DNA from: Acanthococcus lagerstroemiae
Taxonomy: Eukaryota; Arthropoda; Insecta; Hemiptera; Eriococcidae
Assembly: GCA_031841125.1 (NCBI GenBank)
Contig: JAJSSI010000044.1
Span: 1 to 64,000 of the forward strand
Reading direction: 5' to 3'
DNA length: 64,000 bases
Positions 45,898 to 57,241 of this stretch are shown here, one piece after another (position 1 is the stretch's first letter; the number at the start of each line of letters is the position of its first letter). A model generated the notes under the pieces. It was given only the letters and a program-made list of their open reading frames with translations. It ran no database searches and was not told where the DNA came from. Made by a program: the position numbers and the translations under genes.

Positions 45898-47058
45898 TTA
45901 TTTTACAGTATAAGTTTTAATTACATTTTTTGGAGTAATTATTTGATTATTATATATAATATTTAAAAATTTTTCTGCTGTTATTAAATTTCTAATTTTT
46001 GATAATTTATTTAATGATATTATTTCAATAATTTCATTATTTTCTTTTATTACTTCTAATAGTAATTTTTCAAGAGTTTTCTTTATTTTAAAATCTTCTT
46101 GAATATTTTCTACTATTAATTCAATTAACGCTGATATATCATTATAAAATTCTAAAGGAGGATACTCGTCGAAATTTTCCAATATATTATTTTTGTTATT
46201 AAATGGAAATTCTTTATTTGAGTCTAATTCTATTTTGACTTTTTTAATTTTTTCAATATCATCTTCTGAATTTATTTTACAATACCTTGTTCCATAATTT
46301 TTAATATTATTATAATTTTCAATACAATATTGTGGTCTCAAAAATTCAGACCATCCAAAATCTCCAAGTACAAAAAGATATCCCATATTTTTTACATAAT
46401 AAGTTTTACTTCTAAATATATATTTCCAATATCCCCCTGGGACTATTTTTTTATAAAAAATATTTTCATCATAAATATCAGAATGAATAAATCCAAATAT
46501 ATGTTCAGTTGTAGCTAATGCTAAAGTTATTTGTAAAAGAATATTTTCTATTAATTCATTTGTTAAATATTTATGATTGTTTTTTAAAAAATTTTTTAAA
46601 GAACCGTCAAATTTTTCCATTATTATATTTAAAGTTCCCATATAATTATATTTATTATTTATTTCAAAAGACTTTGGAGTATTAGAATCGTATTTTACAG
46701 AATATAATAATGGAAAGTTCGGACATATATTATTTAATACTAAATCATTTAATTTTTTCATAATTAGAATTTCTTTAAAATTTCCTTTTTCCAATAATTT
46801 ATATTGGTATAATTTTAAAGGAATTTCTTTCATTATTACACTATATTTTTTATTTAAAAGTTTTAGTATTGAAATAAATCCTGTTGATCCAGAATCAATA
46901 TATAATATATTTTTATTAAAAATAATTTCTTTATCTACAAATGACCAATTATTATTTAATATAATATTATTTTCAATATTTTGTAAAGGTATAATTTTTT
47001 GCATACTTTTAAAAATTATCTTTCTTTTAAAAAGTTTTTTATTTTTAATAAGCACCAT
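45898..47058 (-). CDS. Haspin-like protein kinase, copy 33
   Basis: Complete and identical in protein to the reference copy. Palindrome 45859-45886; small ORF 47080-47229. Confidence 0.87.
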   Translation of the reverse strand: MVLIKNKKLFKRKIIFKSMQKIIPLQNIENNIILNNNWSFVDKEIIFNKNILYIDSGSTGFISILKLLNKKYSVIMKEIPLKLYQYKLLEKGNFKEILIMKKLNDLVLNNICPNFPLLYSVKYDSNTPKSFEINNKYNYMGTLNIIMEKFDGSLKNFLKNNHKYLTNELIENILLQITLALATTEHIFGFIHSDIYDENIFYKKIVPGGYWKYIFRSKTYYVKNMGYLFVLGDFGWSEFLRPQYCIENYNNIKNYGTRYCKINSEDDIEKIKKVKIELDSNKEFPFNNKNNILENFDEYPPLEFYNDISALIELIVENIQEDFKIKKTLEKLLLEVIKENNEIIEIISLNKLSKIRNLITAEKFLNIIYNNQIITPKNVIKTYTVK

Positions 47059-47315
47059 TACTGTTATATTTTTAATTTTTTAATAAAAGTTTTTCATTTT
47101 TTTTAATATATCATCAAGAGAATTAATATATAAAATATCATCCATAATCATTTCATCATTTTTATTTTTTTTTTTATCAATATTAAAATTTATTTTTTTT
47201 CCTGGTATAACATTTTTTGTTTTAATCATTTTATATATTCTTCTATTTATATAAAAAAATTAATCAATGTTTTCATTTTTCTACTAAAAATTTTTAGTAG
47301 AAAATAAAATTTAGA

Positions 47316-48476
47316 TTATTTTACAGTATAAGTTTTAATTACATTTTTTGGAGTAATTATTTGATTATTATATATAATATTTAAAAATTTTTCTGCTGTT
47401 ATTAAATTTCTAATTTTTGATAATTTATTTAATGATATTATTTCAATAATTTCATTATTTTCTTTTATTACTTCTAATAGTAATTTTTCAAGAGTTTTCT
47501 TTATTTTAAAATCTTCTTGAATATTTTCTACTATTAATTCAATTAACGCTGATATATCATTATAAAATTCTAAAGGAGGATACTCGTCGAAATTTTCCAA
47601 TATATTATTTTTGTTATTAAATGGAAATTCTTTATTTGAGTCTAATTCTATTTTGACTTTTTTAATTTTTTCAATATCATCTTCTGAATTTATTTTACAA
47701 TACCTTGTTCCATAATTTTTAATATTATTATAATTTTCAATACAATATTGTGGTCTCAAAAATTCAGACCATCCAAAATCTCCAAGTACAAAAAGATATC
47801 CCATATTTTTTACATAATAAGTTTTACTTCTAAATATATATTTCCAATATCCCCCTGGGACTATTTTTTTATAAAAAATATTTTCATCATAAATATCAGA
47901 ATGAATAAATCCAAATATATGTTCAGTTGTAGCTAATGCTAAAGTTATTTGTAAAAGAATATTTTCTATTAATTCATTTGTTAAATATTTATGATTGTTT
48001 TTTAAAAAATTTTTTAAAGAACCGTCAAATTTTTCCATTATTATATTTAAAGTTCCCATATAATTATATTTATTATTTATTTCAAAAGACTTTGGAGTAT
48101 TAGAATCGTATTTTACAGAATATAATAATGGAAAGTTCGGACATATATTATTTAATACTAAATCATTTAATTTTTTCATAATTAGAATTTCTTTAAAATT
48201 TCCTTTTTCCAATAATTTATATTGGTATAATTTTAAAGGAATTTCTTTCATTATTACACTATATTTTTTATTTAAAAGTTTTAGTATTGAAATAAATCCT
48301 GTTGATCCAGAATCAATATATAATATATTTTTATTAAAAATAATTTCTTTATCTACAAATGACCAATTATTATTTAATATAATATTATTTTCAATATTTT
48401 GTAAAGGTATAATTTTTTGCATACTTTTAAAAATTATCTTTCTTTTAAAAAGTTTTTTATTTTTAATAAGCACCAT
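47316..48476 (-). CDS. Haspin-like protein kinase, copy 34
   Basis: Complete and identical in protein to the reference copy. Palindrome 47277-47304; small ORF 48498-48647. Confidence 0.87.
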   Translation of the reverse strand: MVLIKNKKLFKRKIIFKSMQKIIPLQNIENNIILNNNWSFVDKEIIFNKNILYIDSGSTGFISILKLLNKKYSVIMKEIPLKLYQYKLLEKGNFKEILIMKKLNDLVLNNICPNFPLLYSVKYDSNTPKSFEINNKYNYMGTLNIIMEKFDGSLKNFLKNNHKYLTNELIENILLQITLALATTEHIFGFIHSDIYDENIFYKKIVPGGYWKYIFRSKTYYVKNMGYLFVLGDFGWSEFLRPQYCIENYNNIKNYGTRYCKINSEDDIEKIKKVKIELDSNKEFPFNNKNNILENFDEYPPLEFYNDISALIELIVENIQEDFKIKKTLEKLLLEVIKENNEIIEIISLNKLSKIRNLITAEKFLNIIYNNQIITPKNVIKTYTVK

Positions 48477-48733
48477 TACTGTTATATTTTTAATTTTTTA
48501 ATAAAAGTTTTTCATTTTTTTTAATATATCATCAAGAGAATTAATATATAAAATATCATCCATAATCATTTCATCATTTTTATTTTTTTTTTTATCAATA
48601 TTAAAATTTATTTTTTTTCCTGGTATAACATTTTTTGTTTTAATCATTTTATATATTCTTCTATTTATATAAAAAAATTAATCAATGTTTTCATTTTTCT
48701 ACTAAAAATTTTTAGTAGAAAATAAAATTTAGA

Positions 48734-49894
48734 TTATTTTACAGTATAAGTTTTAATTACATTTTTTGGAGTAATTATTTGATTATTATATATAATATTT
48801 AAAAATTTTTCTGCTGTTATTAAATTTCTAATTTTTGATAATTTATTTAATGATATTATTTCAATAATTTCATTATTTTCTTTTATTACTTCTAATAGTA
48901 ATTTTTCAAGAGTTTTCTTTATTTTAAAATCTTCTTGAATATTTTCTACTATTAATTCAATTAACGCTGATATATCATTATAAAATTCTAAAGGAGGATA
49001 CTCGTCGAAATTTTCCAATATATTATTTTTGTTATTAAATGGAAATTCTTTATTTGAGTCTAATTCTATTTTGACTTTTTTAATTTTTTCAATATCATCT
49101 TCTGAATTTATTTTACAATACCTTGTTCCATAATTTTTAATATTATTATAATTTTCAATACAATATTGTGGTCTCAAAAATTCAGACCATCCAAAATCTC
49201 CAAGTACAAAAAGATATCCCATATTTTTTACATAATAAGTTTTACTTCTAAATATATATTTCCAATATCCCCCTGGGACTATTTTTTTATAAAAAATATT
49301 TTCATCATAAATATCAGAATGAATAAATCCAAATATATGTTCAGTTGTAGCTAATGCTAAAGTTATTTGTAAAAGAATATTTTCTATTAATTCATTTGTT
49401 AAATATTTATGATTGTTTTTTAAAAAATTTTTTAAAGAACCGTCAAATTTTTCCATTATTATATTTAAAGTTCCCATATAATTATATTTATTATTTATTT
49501 CAAAAGACTTTGGAGTATTAGAATCGTATTTTACAGAATATAATAATGGAAAGTTCGGACATATATTATTTAATACTAAATCATTTAATTTTTTCATAAT
49601 TAGAATTTCTTTAAAATTTCCTTTTTCCAATAATTTATATTGGTATAATTTTAAAGGAATTTCTTTCATTATTACACTATATTTTTTATTTAAAAGTTTT
49701 AGTATTGAAATAAATCCTGTTGATCCAGAATCAATATATAATATATTTTTATTAAAAATAATTTCTTTATCTACAAATGACCAATTATTATTTAATATAA
49801 TATTATTTTCAATATTTTGTAAAGGTATAATTTTTTGCATACTTTTAAAAATTATCTTTCTTTTAAAAAGTTTTTTATTTTTAATAAGCACCAT
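48734..49894 (-). CDS. Haspin-like protein kinase, copy 35
   Basis: Complete and identical in protein to the reference copy. Palindrome 48695-48722; small ORF 49916-50065. Confidence 0.87.
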   Translation of the reverse strand: MVLIKNKKLFKRKIIFKSMQKIIPLQNIENNIILNNNWSFVDKEIIFNKNILYIDSGSTGFISILKLLNKKYSVIMKEIPLKLYQYKLLEKGNFKEILIMKKLNDLVLNNICPNFPLLYSVKYDSNTPKSFEINNKYNYMGTLNIIMEKFDGSLKNFLKNNHKYLTNELIENILLQITLALATTEHIFGFIHSDIYDENIFYKKIVPGGYWKYIFRSKTYYVKNMGYLFVLGDFGWSEFLRPQYCIENYNNIKNYGTRYCKINSEDDIEKIKKVKIELDSNKEFPFNNKNNILENFDEYPPLEFYNDISALIELIVENIQEDFKIKKTLEKLLLEVIKENNEIIEIISLNKLSKIRNLITAEKFLNIIYNNQIITPKNVIKTYTVK

Positions 49895-50151
49895 TACTGT
49901 TATATTTTTAATTTTTTAATAAAAGTTTTTCATTTTTTTTAATATATCATCAAGAGAATTAATATATAAAATATCATCCATAATCATTTCATCATTTTTA
50001 TTTTTTTTTTTATCAATATTAAAATTTATTTTTTTTCCTGGTATAACATTTTTTGTTTTAATCATTTTATATATTCTTCTATTTATATAAAAAAATTAAT
50101 CAATGTTTTCATTTTTCTACTAAAAATTTTTAGTAGAAAATAAAATTTAGA

Positions 50152-51312
50152 TTATTTTACAGTATAAGTTTTAATTACATTTTTTGGAGTAATTATTTGA
50201 TTATTATATATAATATTTAAAAATTTTTCTGCTGTTATTAAATTTCTAATTTTTGATAATTTATTTAATGATATTATTTCAATAATTTCATTATTTTCTT
50301 TTATTACTTCTAATAGTAATTTTTCAAGAGTTTTCTTTATTTTAAAATCTTCTTGAATATTTTCTACTATTAATTCAATTAACGCTGATATATCATTATA
50401 AAATTCTAAAGGAGGATACTCGTCGAAATTTTCCAATATATTATTTTTGTTATTAAATGGAAATTCTTTATTTGAGTCTAATTCTATTTTGACTTTTTTA
50501 ATTTTTTCAATATCATCTTCTGAATTTATTTTACAATACCTTGTTCCATAATTTTTAATATTATTATAATTTTCAATACAATATTGTGGTCTCAAAAATT
50601 CAGACCATCCAAAATCTCCAAGTACAAAAAGATATCCCATATTTTTTACATAATAAGTTTTACTTCTAAATATATATTTCCAATATCCCCCTGGGACTAT
50701 TTTTTTATAAAAAATATTTTCATCATAAATATCAGAATGAATAAATCCAAATATATGTTCAGTTGTAGCTAATGCTAAAGTTATTTGTAAAAGAATATTT
50801 TCTATTAATTCATTTGTTAAATATTTATGATTGTTTTTTAAAAAATTTTTTAAAGAACCGTCAAATTTTTCCATTATTATATTTAAAGTTCCCATATAAT
50901 TATATTTATTATTTATTTCAAAAGACTTTGGAGTATTAGAATCGTATTTTACAGAATATAATAATGGAAAGTTCGGACATATATTATTTAATACTAAATC
51001 ATTTAATTTTTTCATAATTAGAATTTCTTTAAAATTTCCTTTTTCCAATAATTTATATTGGTATAATTTTAAAGGAATTTCTTTCATTATTACACTATAT
51101 TTTTTATTTAAAAGTTTTAGTATTGAAATAAATCCTGTTGATCCAGAATCAATATATAATATATTTTTATTAAAAATAATTTCTTTATCTACAAATGACC
51201 AATTATTATTTAATATAATATTATTTTCAATATTTTGTAAAGGTATAATTTTTTGCATACTTTTAAAAATTATCTTTCTTTTAAAAAGTTTTTTATTTTT
51301 AATAAGCACCAT
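50152..51312 (-). CDS. Haspin-like protein kinase, copy 36
   Basis: Complete and identical in protein to the reference copy. Palindrome 50113-50140; small ORF 51334-51483. Confidence 0.87.
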   Translation of the reverse strand: MVLIKNKKLFKRKIIFKSMQKIIPLQNIENNIILNNNWSFVDKEIIFNKNILYIDSGSTGFISILKLLNKKYSVIMKEIPLKLYQYKLLEKGNFKEILIMKKLNDLVLNNICPNFPLLYSVKYDSNTPKSFEINNKYNYMGTLNIIMEKFDGSLKNFLKNNHKYLTNELIENILLQITLALATTEHIFGFIHSDIYDENIFYKKIVPGGYWKYIFRSKTYYVKNMGYLFVLGDFGWSEFLRPQYCIENYNNIKNYGTRYCKINSEDDIEKIKKVKIELDSNKEFPFNNKNNILENFDEYPPLEFYNDISALIELIVENIQEDFKIKKTLEKLLLEVIKENNEIIEIISLNKLSKIRNLITAEKFLNIIYNNQIITPKNVIKTYTVK

Positions 51313-51569
51313 TACTGTTATATTTTTAATTTTTTAATAAAAGTTTTTCATTTTTTTTAATATATCATCAAGAGAATTAATATATAAAATATCATCCATA
51401 ATCATTTCATCATTTTTATTTTTTTTTTTATCAATATTAAAATTTATTTTTTTTCCTGGTATAACATTTTTTGTTTTAATCATTTTATATATTCTTCTAT
51501 TTATATAAAAAAATTAATCAATGTTTTCATTTTTCTACTAAAAATTTTTAGTAGAAAATAAAATTTAGA

Positions 51570-52730
51570 TTATTTTACAGTATAAGTTTTAATTACATTT
51601 TTTGGAGTAATTATTTGATTATTATATATAATATTTAAAAATTTTTCTGCTGTTATTAAATTTCTAATTTTTGATAATTTATTTAATGATATTATTTCAA
51701 TAATTTCATTATTTTCTTTTATTACTTCTAATAGTAATTTTTCAAGAGTTTTCTTTATTTTAAAATCTTCTTGAATATTTTCTACTATTAATTCAATTAA
51801 CGCTGATATATCATTATAAAATTCTAAAGGAGGATACTCGTCGAAATTTTCCAATATATTATTTTTGTTATTAAATGGAAATTCTTTATTTGAGTCTAAT
51901 TCTATTTTGACTTTTTTAATTTTTTCAATATCATCTTCTGAATTTATTTTACAATACCTTGTTCCATAATTTTTAATATTATTATAATTTTCAATACAAT
52001 ATTGTGGTCTCAAAAATTCAGACCATCCAAAATCTCCAAGTACAAAAAGATATCCCATATTTTTTACATAATAAGTTTTACTTCTAAATATATATTTCCA
52101 ATATCCCCCTGGGACTATTTTTTTATAAAAAATATTTTCATCATAAATATCAGAATGAATAAATCCAAATATATGTTCAGTTGTAGCTAATGCTAAAGTT
52201 ATTTGTAAAAGAATATTTTCTATTAATTCATTTGTTAAATATTTATGATTGTTTTTTAAAAAATTTTTTAAAGAACCGTCAAATTTTTCCATTATTATAT
52301 TTAAAGTTCCCATATAATTATATTTATTATTTATTTCAAAAGACTTTGGAGTATTAGAATCGTATTTTACAGAATATAATAATGGAAAGTTCGGACATAT
52401 ATTATTTAATACTAAATCATTTAATTTTTTCATAATTAGAATTTCTTTAAAATTTCCTTTTTCCAATAATTTATATTGGTATAATTTTAAAGGAATTTCT
52501 TTCATTATTACACTATATTTTTTATTTAAAAGTTTTAGTATTGAAATAAATCCTGTTGATCCAGAATCAATATATAATATATTTTTATTAAAAATAATTT
52601 CTTTATCTACAAATGACCAATTATTATTTAATATAATATTATTTTCAATATTTTGTAAAGGTATAATTTTTTGCATACTTTTAAAAATTATCTTTCTTTT
52701 AAAAAGTTTTTTATTTTTAATAAGCACCAT
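51570..52730 (-). CDS. Haspin-like protein kinase, copy 37
   Basis: Complete and identical in protein to the reference copy. Palindrome 51531-51558; small ORF 52752-52901. Confidence 0.87.
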   Translation of the reverse strand: MVLIKNKKLFKRKIIFKSMQKIIPLQNIENNIILNNNWSFVDKEIIFNKNILYIDSGSTGFISILKLLNKKYSVIMKEIPLKLYQYKLLEKGNFKEILIMKKLNDLVLNNICPNFPLLYSVKYDSNTPKSFEINNKYNYMGTLNIIMEKFDGSLKNFLKNNHKYLTNELIENILLQITLALATTEHIFGFIHSDIYDENIFYKKIVPGGYWKYIFRSKTYYVKNMGYLFVLGDFGWSEFLRPQYCIENYNNIKNYGTRYCKINSEDDIEKIKKVKIELDSNKEFPFNNKNNILENFDEYPPLEFYNDISALIELIVENIQEDFKIKKTLEKLLLEVIKENNEIIEIISLNKLSKIRNLITAEKFLNIIYNNQIITPKNVIKTYTVK

Positions 52731-52987
52731 TACTGTTATATTTTTAATTTTTTAATAAAAGTTTTTCATTTTTTTTAATATATCATCAAGAGAATTAATA
52801 TATAAAATATCATCCATAATCATTTCATCATTTTTATTTTTTTTTTTATCAATATTAAAATTTATTTTTTTTCCTGGTATAACATTTTTTGTTTTAATCA
52901 TTTTATATATTCTTCTATTTATATAAAAAAATTAATCAATGTTTTCATTTTTCTACTAAAAATTTTTAGTAGAAAATAAAATTTAGA

Positions 52988-54148
52988 TTATTTTACAGTA
53001 TAAGTTTTAATTACATTTTTTGGAGTAATTATTTGATTATTATATATAATATTTAAAAATTTTTCTGCTGTTATTAAATTTCTAATTTTTGATAATTTAT
53101 TTAATGATATTATTTCAATAATTTCATTATTTTCTTTTATTACTTCTAATAGTAATTTTTCAAGAGTTTTCTTTATTTTAAAATCTTCTTGAATATTTTC
53201 TACTATTAATTCAATTAACGCTGATATATCATTATAAAATTCTAAAGGAGGATACTCGTCGAAATTTTCCAATATATTATTTTTGTTATTAAATGGAAAT
53301 TCTTTATTTGAGTCTAATTCTATTTTGACTTTTTTAATTTTTTCAATATCATCTTCTGAATTTATTTTACAATACCTTGTTCCATAATTTTTAATATTAT
53401 TATAATTTTCAATACAATATTGTGGTCTCAAAAATTCAGACCATCCAAAATCTCCAAGTACAAAAAGATATCCCATATTTTTTACATAATAAGTTTTACT
53501 TCTAAATATATATTTCCAATATCCCCCTGGGACTATTTTTTTATAAAAAATATTTTCATCATAAATATCAGAATGAATAAATCCAAATATATGTTCAGTT
53601 GTAGCTAATGCTAAAGTTATTTGTAAAAGAATATTTTCTATTAATTCATTTGTTAAATATTTATGATTGTTTTTTAAAAAATTTTTTAAAGAACCGTCAA
53701 ATTTTTCCATTATTATATTTAAAGTTCCCATATAATTATATTTATTATTTATTTCAAAAGACTTTGGAGTATTAGAATCGTATTTTACAGAATATAATAA
53801 TGGAAAGTTCGGACATATATTATTTAATACTAAATCATTTAATTTTTTCATAATTAGAATTTCTTTAAAATTTCCTTTTTCCAATAATTTATATTGGTAT
53901 AATTTTAAAGGAATTTCTTTCATTATTACACTATATTTTTTATTTAAAAGTTTTAGTATTGAAATAAATCCTGTTGATCCAGAATCAATATATAATATAT
54001 TTTTATTAAAAATAATTTCTTTATCTACAAATGACCAATTATTATTTAATATAATATTATTTTCAATATTTTGTAAAGGTATAATTTTTTGCATACTTTT
54101 AAAAATTATCTTTCTTTTAAAAAGTTTTTTATTTTTAATAAGCACCAT
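52988..54148 (-). CDS. Haspin-like protein kinase, copy 38
   Basis: Complete and identical in protein to the reference copy. Palindrome 52949-52976; small ORF 54170-54319. Confidence 0.87.
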   Translation of the reverse strand: MVLIKNKKLFKRKIIFKSMQKIIPLQNIENNIILNNNWSFVDKEIIFNKNILYIDSGSTGFISILKLLNKKYSVIMKEIPLKLYQYKLLEKGNFKEILIMKKLNDLVLNNICPNFPLLYSVKYDSNTPKSFEINNKYNYMGTLNIIMEKFDGSLKNFLKNNHKYLTNELIENILLQITLALATTEHIFGFIHSDIYDENIFYKKIVPGGYWKYIFRSKTYYVKNMGYLFVLGDFGWSEFLRPQYCIENYNNIKNYGTRYCKINSEDDIEKIKKVKIELDSNKEFPFNNKNNILENFDEYPPLEFYNDISALIELIVENIQEDFKIKKTLEKLLLEVIKENNEIIEIISLNKLSKIRNLITAEKFLNIIYNNQIITPKNVIKTYTVK

Positions 54149-54405
54149 TACTGTTATATTTTTAATTTTTTAATAAAAGTTTTTCATTTTTTTTAATATA
54201 TCATCAAGAGAATTAATATATAAAATATCATCCATAATCATTTCATCATTTTTATTTTTTTTTTTATCAATATTAAAATTTATTTTTTTTCCTGGTATAA
54301 CATTTTTTGTTTTAATCATTTTATATATTCTTCTATTTATATAAAAAAATTAATCAATGTTTTCATTTTTCTACTAAAAATTTTTAGTAGAAAATAAAAT
54401 TTAGA

Positions 54406-55566
54406 TTATTTTACAGTATAAGTTTTAATTACATTTTTTGGAGTAATTATTTGATTATTATATATAATATTTAAAAATTTTTCTGCTGTTATTAAATTTC
54501 TAATTTTTGATAATTTATTTAATGATATTATTTCAATAATTTCATTATTTTCTTTTATTACTTCTAATAGTAATTTTTCAAGAGTTTTCTTTATTTTAAA
54601 ATCTTCTTGAATATTTTCTACTATTAATTCAATTAACGCTGATATATCATTATAAAATTCTAAAGGAGGATACTCGTCGAAATTTTCCAATATATTATTT
54701 TTGTTATTAAATGGAAATTCTTTATTTGAGTCTAATTCTATTTTGACTTTTTTAATTTTTTCAATATCATCTTCTGAATTTATTTTACAATACCTTGTTC
54801 CATAATTTTTAATATTATTATAATTTTCAATACAATATTGTGGTCTCAAAAATTCAGACCATCCAAAATCTCCAAGTACAAAAAGATATCCCATATTTTT
54901 TACATAATAAGTTTTACTTCTAAATATATATTTCCAATATCCCCCTGGGACTATTTTTTTATAAAAAATATTTTCATCATAAATATCAGAATGAATAAAT
55001 CCAAATATATGTTCAGTTGTAGCTAATGCTAAAGTTATTTGTAAAAGAATATTTTCTATTAATTCATTTGTTAAATATTTATGATTGTTTTTTAAAAAAT
55101 TTTTTAAAGAACCGTCAAATTTTTCCATTATTATATTTAAAGTTCCCATATAATTATATTTATTATTTATTTCAAAAGACTTTGGAGTATTAGAATCGTA
55201 TTTTACAGAATATAATAATGGAAAGTTCGGACATATATTATTTAATACTAAATCATTTAATTTTTTCATAATTAGAATTTCTTTAAAATTTCCTTTTTCC
55301 AATAATTTATATTGGTATAATTTTAAAGGAATTTCTTTCATTATTACACTATATTTTTTATTTAAAAGTTTTAGTATTGAAATAAATCCTGTTGATCCAG
55401 AATCAATATATAATATATTTTTATTAAAAATAATTTCTTTATCTACAAATGACCAATTATTATTTAATATAATATTATTTTCAATATTTTGTAAAGGTAT
55501 AATTTTTTGCATACTTTTAAAAATTATCTTTCTTTTAAAAAGTTTTTTATTTTTAATAAGCACCAT
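54406..55566 (-). CDS. Haspin-like protein kinase, copy 39
   Basis: Complete and identical in protein to the reference copy. Palindrome 54367-54394; small ORF 55588-55737. Confidence 0.87.
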   Translation of the reverse strand: MVLIKNKKLFKRKIIFKSMQKIIPLQNIENNIILNNNWSFVDKEIIFNKNILYIDSGSTGFISILKLLNKKYSVIMKEIPLKLYQYKLLEKGNFKEILIMKKLNDLVLNNICPNFPLLYSVKYDSNTPKSFEINNKYNYMGTLNIIMEKFDGSLKNFLKNNHKYLTNELIENILLQITLALATTEHIFGFIHSDIYDENIFYKKIVPGGYWKYIFRSKTYYVKNMGYLFVLGDFGWSEFLRPQYCIENYNNIKNYGTRYCKINSEDDIEKIKKVKIELDSNKEFPFNNKNNILENFDEYPPLEFYNDISALIELIVENIQEDFKIKKTLEKLLLEVIKENNEIIEIISLNKLSKIRNLITAEKFLNIIYNNQIITPKNVIKTYTVK

Positions 55567-55823
55567 TACTGTTATATTTTTAATTTTTTAATAAAAGTTT
55601 TTCATTTTTTTTAATATATCATCAAGAGAATTAATATATAAAATATCATCCATAATCATTTCATCATTTTTATTTTTTTTTTTATCAATATTAAAATTTA
55701 TTTTTTTTCCTGGTATAACATTTTTTGTTTTAATCATTTTATATATTCTTCTATTTATATAAAAAAATTAATCAATGTTTTCATTTTTCTACTAAAAATT
55801 TTTAGTAGAAAATAAAATTTAGA

Positions 55824-56984
55824 TTATTTTACAGTATAAGTTTTAATTACATTTTTTGGAGTAATTATTTGATTATTATATATAATATTTAAAAATTTTT
55901 CTGCTGTTATTAAATTTCTAATTTTTGATAATTTATTTAATGATATTATTTCAATAATTTCATTATTTTCTTTTATTACTTCTAATAGTAATTTTTCAAG
56001 AGTTTTCTTTATTTTAAAATCTTCTTGAATATTTTCTACTATTAATTCAATTAACGCTGATATATCATTATAAAATTCTAAAGGAGGATACTCGTCGAAA
56101 TTTTCCAATATATTATTTTTGTTATTAAATGGAAATTCTTTATTTGAGTCTAATTCTATTTTGACTTTTTTAATTTTTTCAATATCATCTTCTGAATTTA
56201 TTTTACAATACCTTGTTCCATAATTTTTAATATTATTATAATTTTCAATACAATATTGTGGTCTCAAAAATTCAGACCATCCAAAATCTCCAAGTACAAA
56301 AAGATATCCCATATTTTTTACATAATAAGTTTTACTTCTAAATATATATTTCCAATATCCCCCTGGGACTATTTTTTTATAAAAAATATTTTCATCATAA
56401 ATATCAGAATGAATAAATCCAAATATATGTTCAGTTGTAGCTAATGCTAAAGTTATTTGTAAAAGAATATTTTCTATTAATTCATTTGTTAAATATTTAT
56501 GATTGTTTTTTAAAAAATTTTTTAAAGAACCGTCAAATTTTTCCATTATTATATTTAAAGTTCCCATATAATTATATTTATTATTTATTTCAAAAGACTT
56601 TGGAGTATTAGAATCGTATTTTACAGAATATAATAATGGAAAGTTCGGACATATATTATTTAATACTAAATCATTTAATTTTTTCATAATTAGAATTTCT
56701 TTAAAATTTCCTTTTTCCAATAATTTATATTGGTATAATTTTAAAGGAATTTCTTTCATTATTACACTATATTTTTTATTTAAAAGTTTTAGTATTGAAA
56801 TAAATCCTGTTGATCCAGAATCAATATATAATATATTTTTATTAAAAATAATTTCTTTATCTACAAATGACCAATTATTATTTAATATAATATTATTTTC
56901 AATATTTTGTAAAGGTATAATTTTTTGCATACTTTTAAAAATTATCTTTCTTTTAAAAAGTTTTTTATTTTTAATAAGCACCAT
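55824..56984 (-). CDS. Haspin-like protein kinase, copy 40
   Basis: Complete and identical in protein to the reference copy. Palindrome 55785-55812; small ORF 57006-57155. Confidence 0.87.
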   Translation of the reverse strand: MVLIKNKKLFKRKIIFKSMQKIIPLQNIENNIILNNNWSFVDKEIIFNKNILYIDSGSTGFISILKLLNKKYSVIMKEIPLKLYQYKLLEKGNFKEILIMKKLNDLVLNNICPNFPLLYSVKYDSNTPKSFEINNKYNYMGTLNIIMEKFDGSLKNFLKNNHKYLTNELIENILLQITLALATTEHIFGFIHSDIYDENIFYKKIVPGGYWKYIFRSKTYYVKNMGYLFVLGDFGWSEFLRPQYCIENYNNIKNYGTRYCKINSEDDIEKIKKVKIELDSNKEFPFNNKNNILENFDEYPPLEFYNDISALIELIVENIQEDFKIKKTLEKLLLEVIKENNEIIEIISLNKLSKIRNLITAEKFLNIIYNNQIITPKNVIKTYTVK

Positions 56985-57241
56985 TACTGTTATATTTTTA
57001 ATTTTTTAATAAAAGTTTTTCATTTTTTTTAATATATCATCAAGAGAATTAATATATAAAATATCATCCATAATCATTTCATCATTTTTATTTTTTTTTT
57101 TATCAATATTAAAATTTATTTTTTTTCCTGGTATAACATTTTTTGTTTTAATCATTTTATATATTCTTCTATTTATATAAAAAAATTAATCAATGTTTTC
57201 ATTTTTCTACTAAAAATTTTTAGTAGAAAATAAAATTTAGA